A DNA stretch of 64,000 nucleotides from Adenanthera pavonina. Lineage: Eukaryota; Streptophyta; Magnoliopsida; Fabales; Fabaceae. Within the stretch, counting starts at the first letter, position 1, and each line of letters starts with the position of its first letter. Shown here piece after piece: positions 63,490-64,000 of the stretch. The DNA lies in NCBI GenBank assembly GCA_026686845.1, contig JAIVEN010000015.1, forward strand, positions 3,921,001 through 3,985,000, read 5' to 3'. The notes under the pieces were generated by a model. That model saw nothing but the letters and a program-made list of their open reading frames with translations. It did no database searches and was not told the origin of the DNA. Position numbers and translations under genes: made by a program.

Positions 63490-63790
63490 ATTAATACATC
63501 AAAAGGTAAGGATTTTGCCAATAAATTTTGTGGAGGATATATAAACTAAATACAAAAGTTGCGATAACAAATTATAAGCTTTACATTTATATCAGTTCGT
63601 TCAAATGAGTGATCAAAAGCTTTTTAGTAGCGGAAGATGCCTCTTAAGGATCTATTAGAGATACAGGACCAACTCTACTATCTGACGCTAAAATATATTT
63701 ACTAGTAAATAATGTCCCAAAGCAAAAATATAAATATTGAAAACAAGGTAAAATAATATTTTGAAGATTTGGCGACATTACCTATTTAAA
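63176..63790. other. AT-rich intergenic spacer
   Basis: No gene is seen. A (TA)n(TG)n tract lies at 63456-63490. Confidence 0.55.
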
Positions 63791-63791
63791 T

Positions 63792-63931
63792 ACTCTATTT
63801 GATGTTTATGAAGGATAAAATAGTAAAAAAAAAATGTTTATTAAAATTCTAAGAAGACTAATATTTTGAAAATTATGAAAAATTAAAAACTCTAAAATGA
63901 CTTTTTTTATTTTGGATCGGATGGAGTACTA
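63792..63931. mobile_element. Short Stowaway-like MITE, tentative
   Basis: The right end, inverted, is tactccatccgatccaaaata, a typical Stowaway end; the left end (tactctatttgatgtttatg) is only weakly similar. About 140 bp and AT-rich. Confidence 0.35.
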
Positions 63932-63959
63932 TAAATTAAATGTTTCTAAAACTTGAAGC

Positions 63960-64000
63960 ACAGTGCCTGAGATACTAATGAGAGTTTCAGATTACGGTCT
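63960..64000. repeat. Start of a further copy of the repeat at 48240-48582, cut by the window end
   Basis: The last 40 bases (tgcctgagatactaatgaga, then gtttcagattacggtct) match the start of both 170-bp units near 48242 and 48410 at about 33 of 40 positions, in the same orientation. Confidence 0.7.

Overview
This is nuclear DNA of a flowering plant, most likely a eudicot; the species cannot be named from the window. The evidence is very AT-rich intergenic DNA, GT-AG introns, plant-only protein families (nepenthesin-like aspartic protease, VQ protein, plant mobile domain) and a typical plant transposon load. No rRNA, tRNA, CRISPR array or bacterial-style operon was found.

Layout. 1-15 kb: an intronless secreted aspartic protease gene (1210-2874), a possible small lysine-rich protein gene on the minus strand (8072-8443), and long AT-rich spacers with small inverted-repeat elements. 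15.5-27.3 kb: a four-exon cytochrome b561 (ferric-reductase-like) gene and a convergent three-exon gene for a predicted plastid membrane protein lie in a locus that was duplicated in tandem. In the left copy the b561 gene is whole and the plastid gene is reduced to scraps; in the right copy the plastid gene is whole and b561 is a wreck. 30.9-33.6 kb: a two-exon class-3-lipase-like hydrolase gene (At4g10955 type).

33.9-45.55 kb: one complete Mutator-like element (MULE) of about 11.7 kb. It has terminal inverted repeats of about 1.2 kb, a 9-bp target-site duplication with one mismatch, subterminal tandem repeats with a recurrent hairpin, a transposase gene read through without internal stops, a plant-mobile-domain gene killed by seven in-frame stops, and a 773-bp tandem triplication directly upstream of the transposase start codon. 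This is the most striking structure in the window.

45.6-64 kb: a VQ-motif transcriptional cofactor gene on the minus strand (48787-49401), Stowaway-like MITEs, an RNase H fragment of a LINE, a decayed Ty1/copia retrotransposon with both LTRs (54997-61873), and a degenerate LINE reverse-transcriptase pseudogene next to it. A repeat found downstream of the VQ gene reappears at the last bases of the window.

Host genes are separate transcription units; they share no pathway that can be seen here. The only functional groupings are within the transposons and in the duplicated b561/plastid-protein locus.
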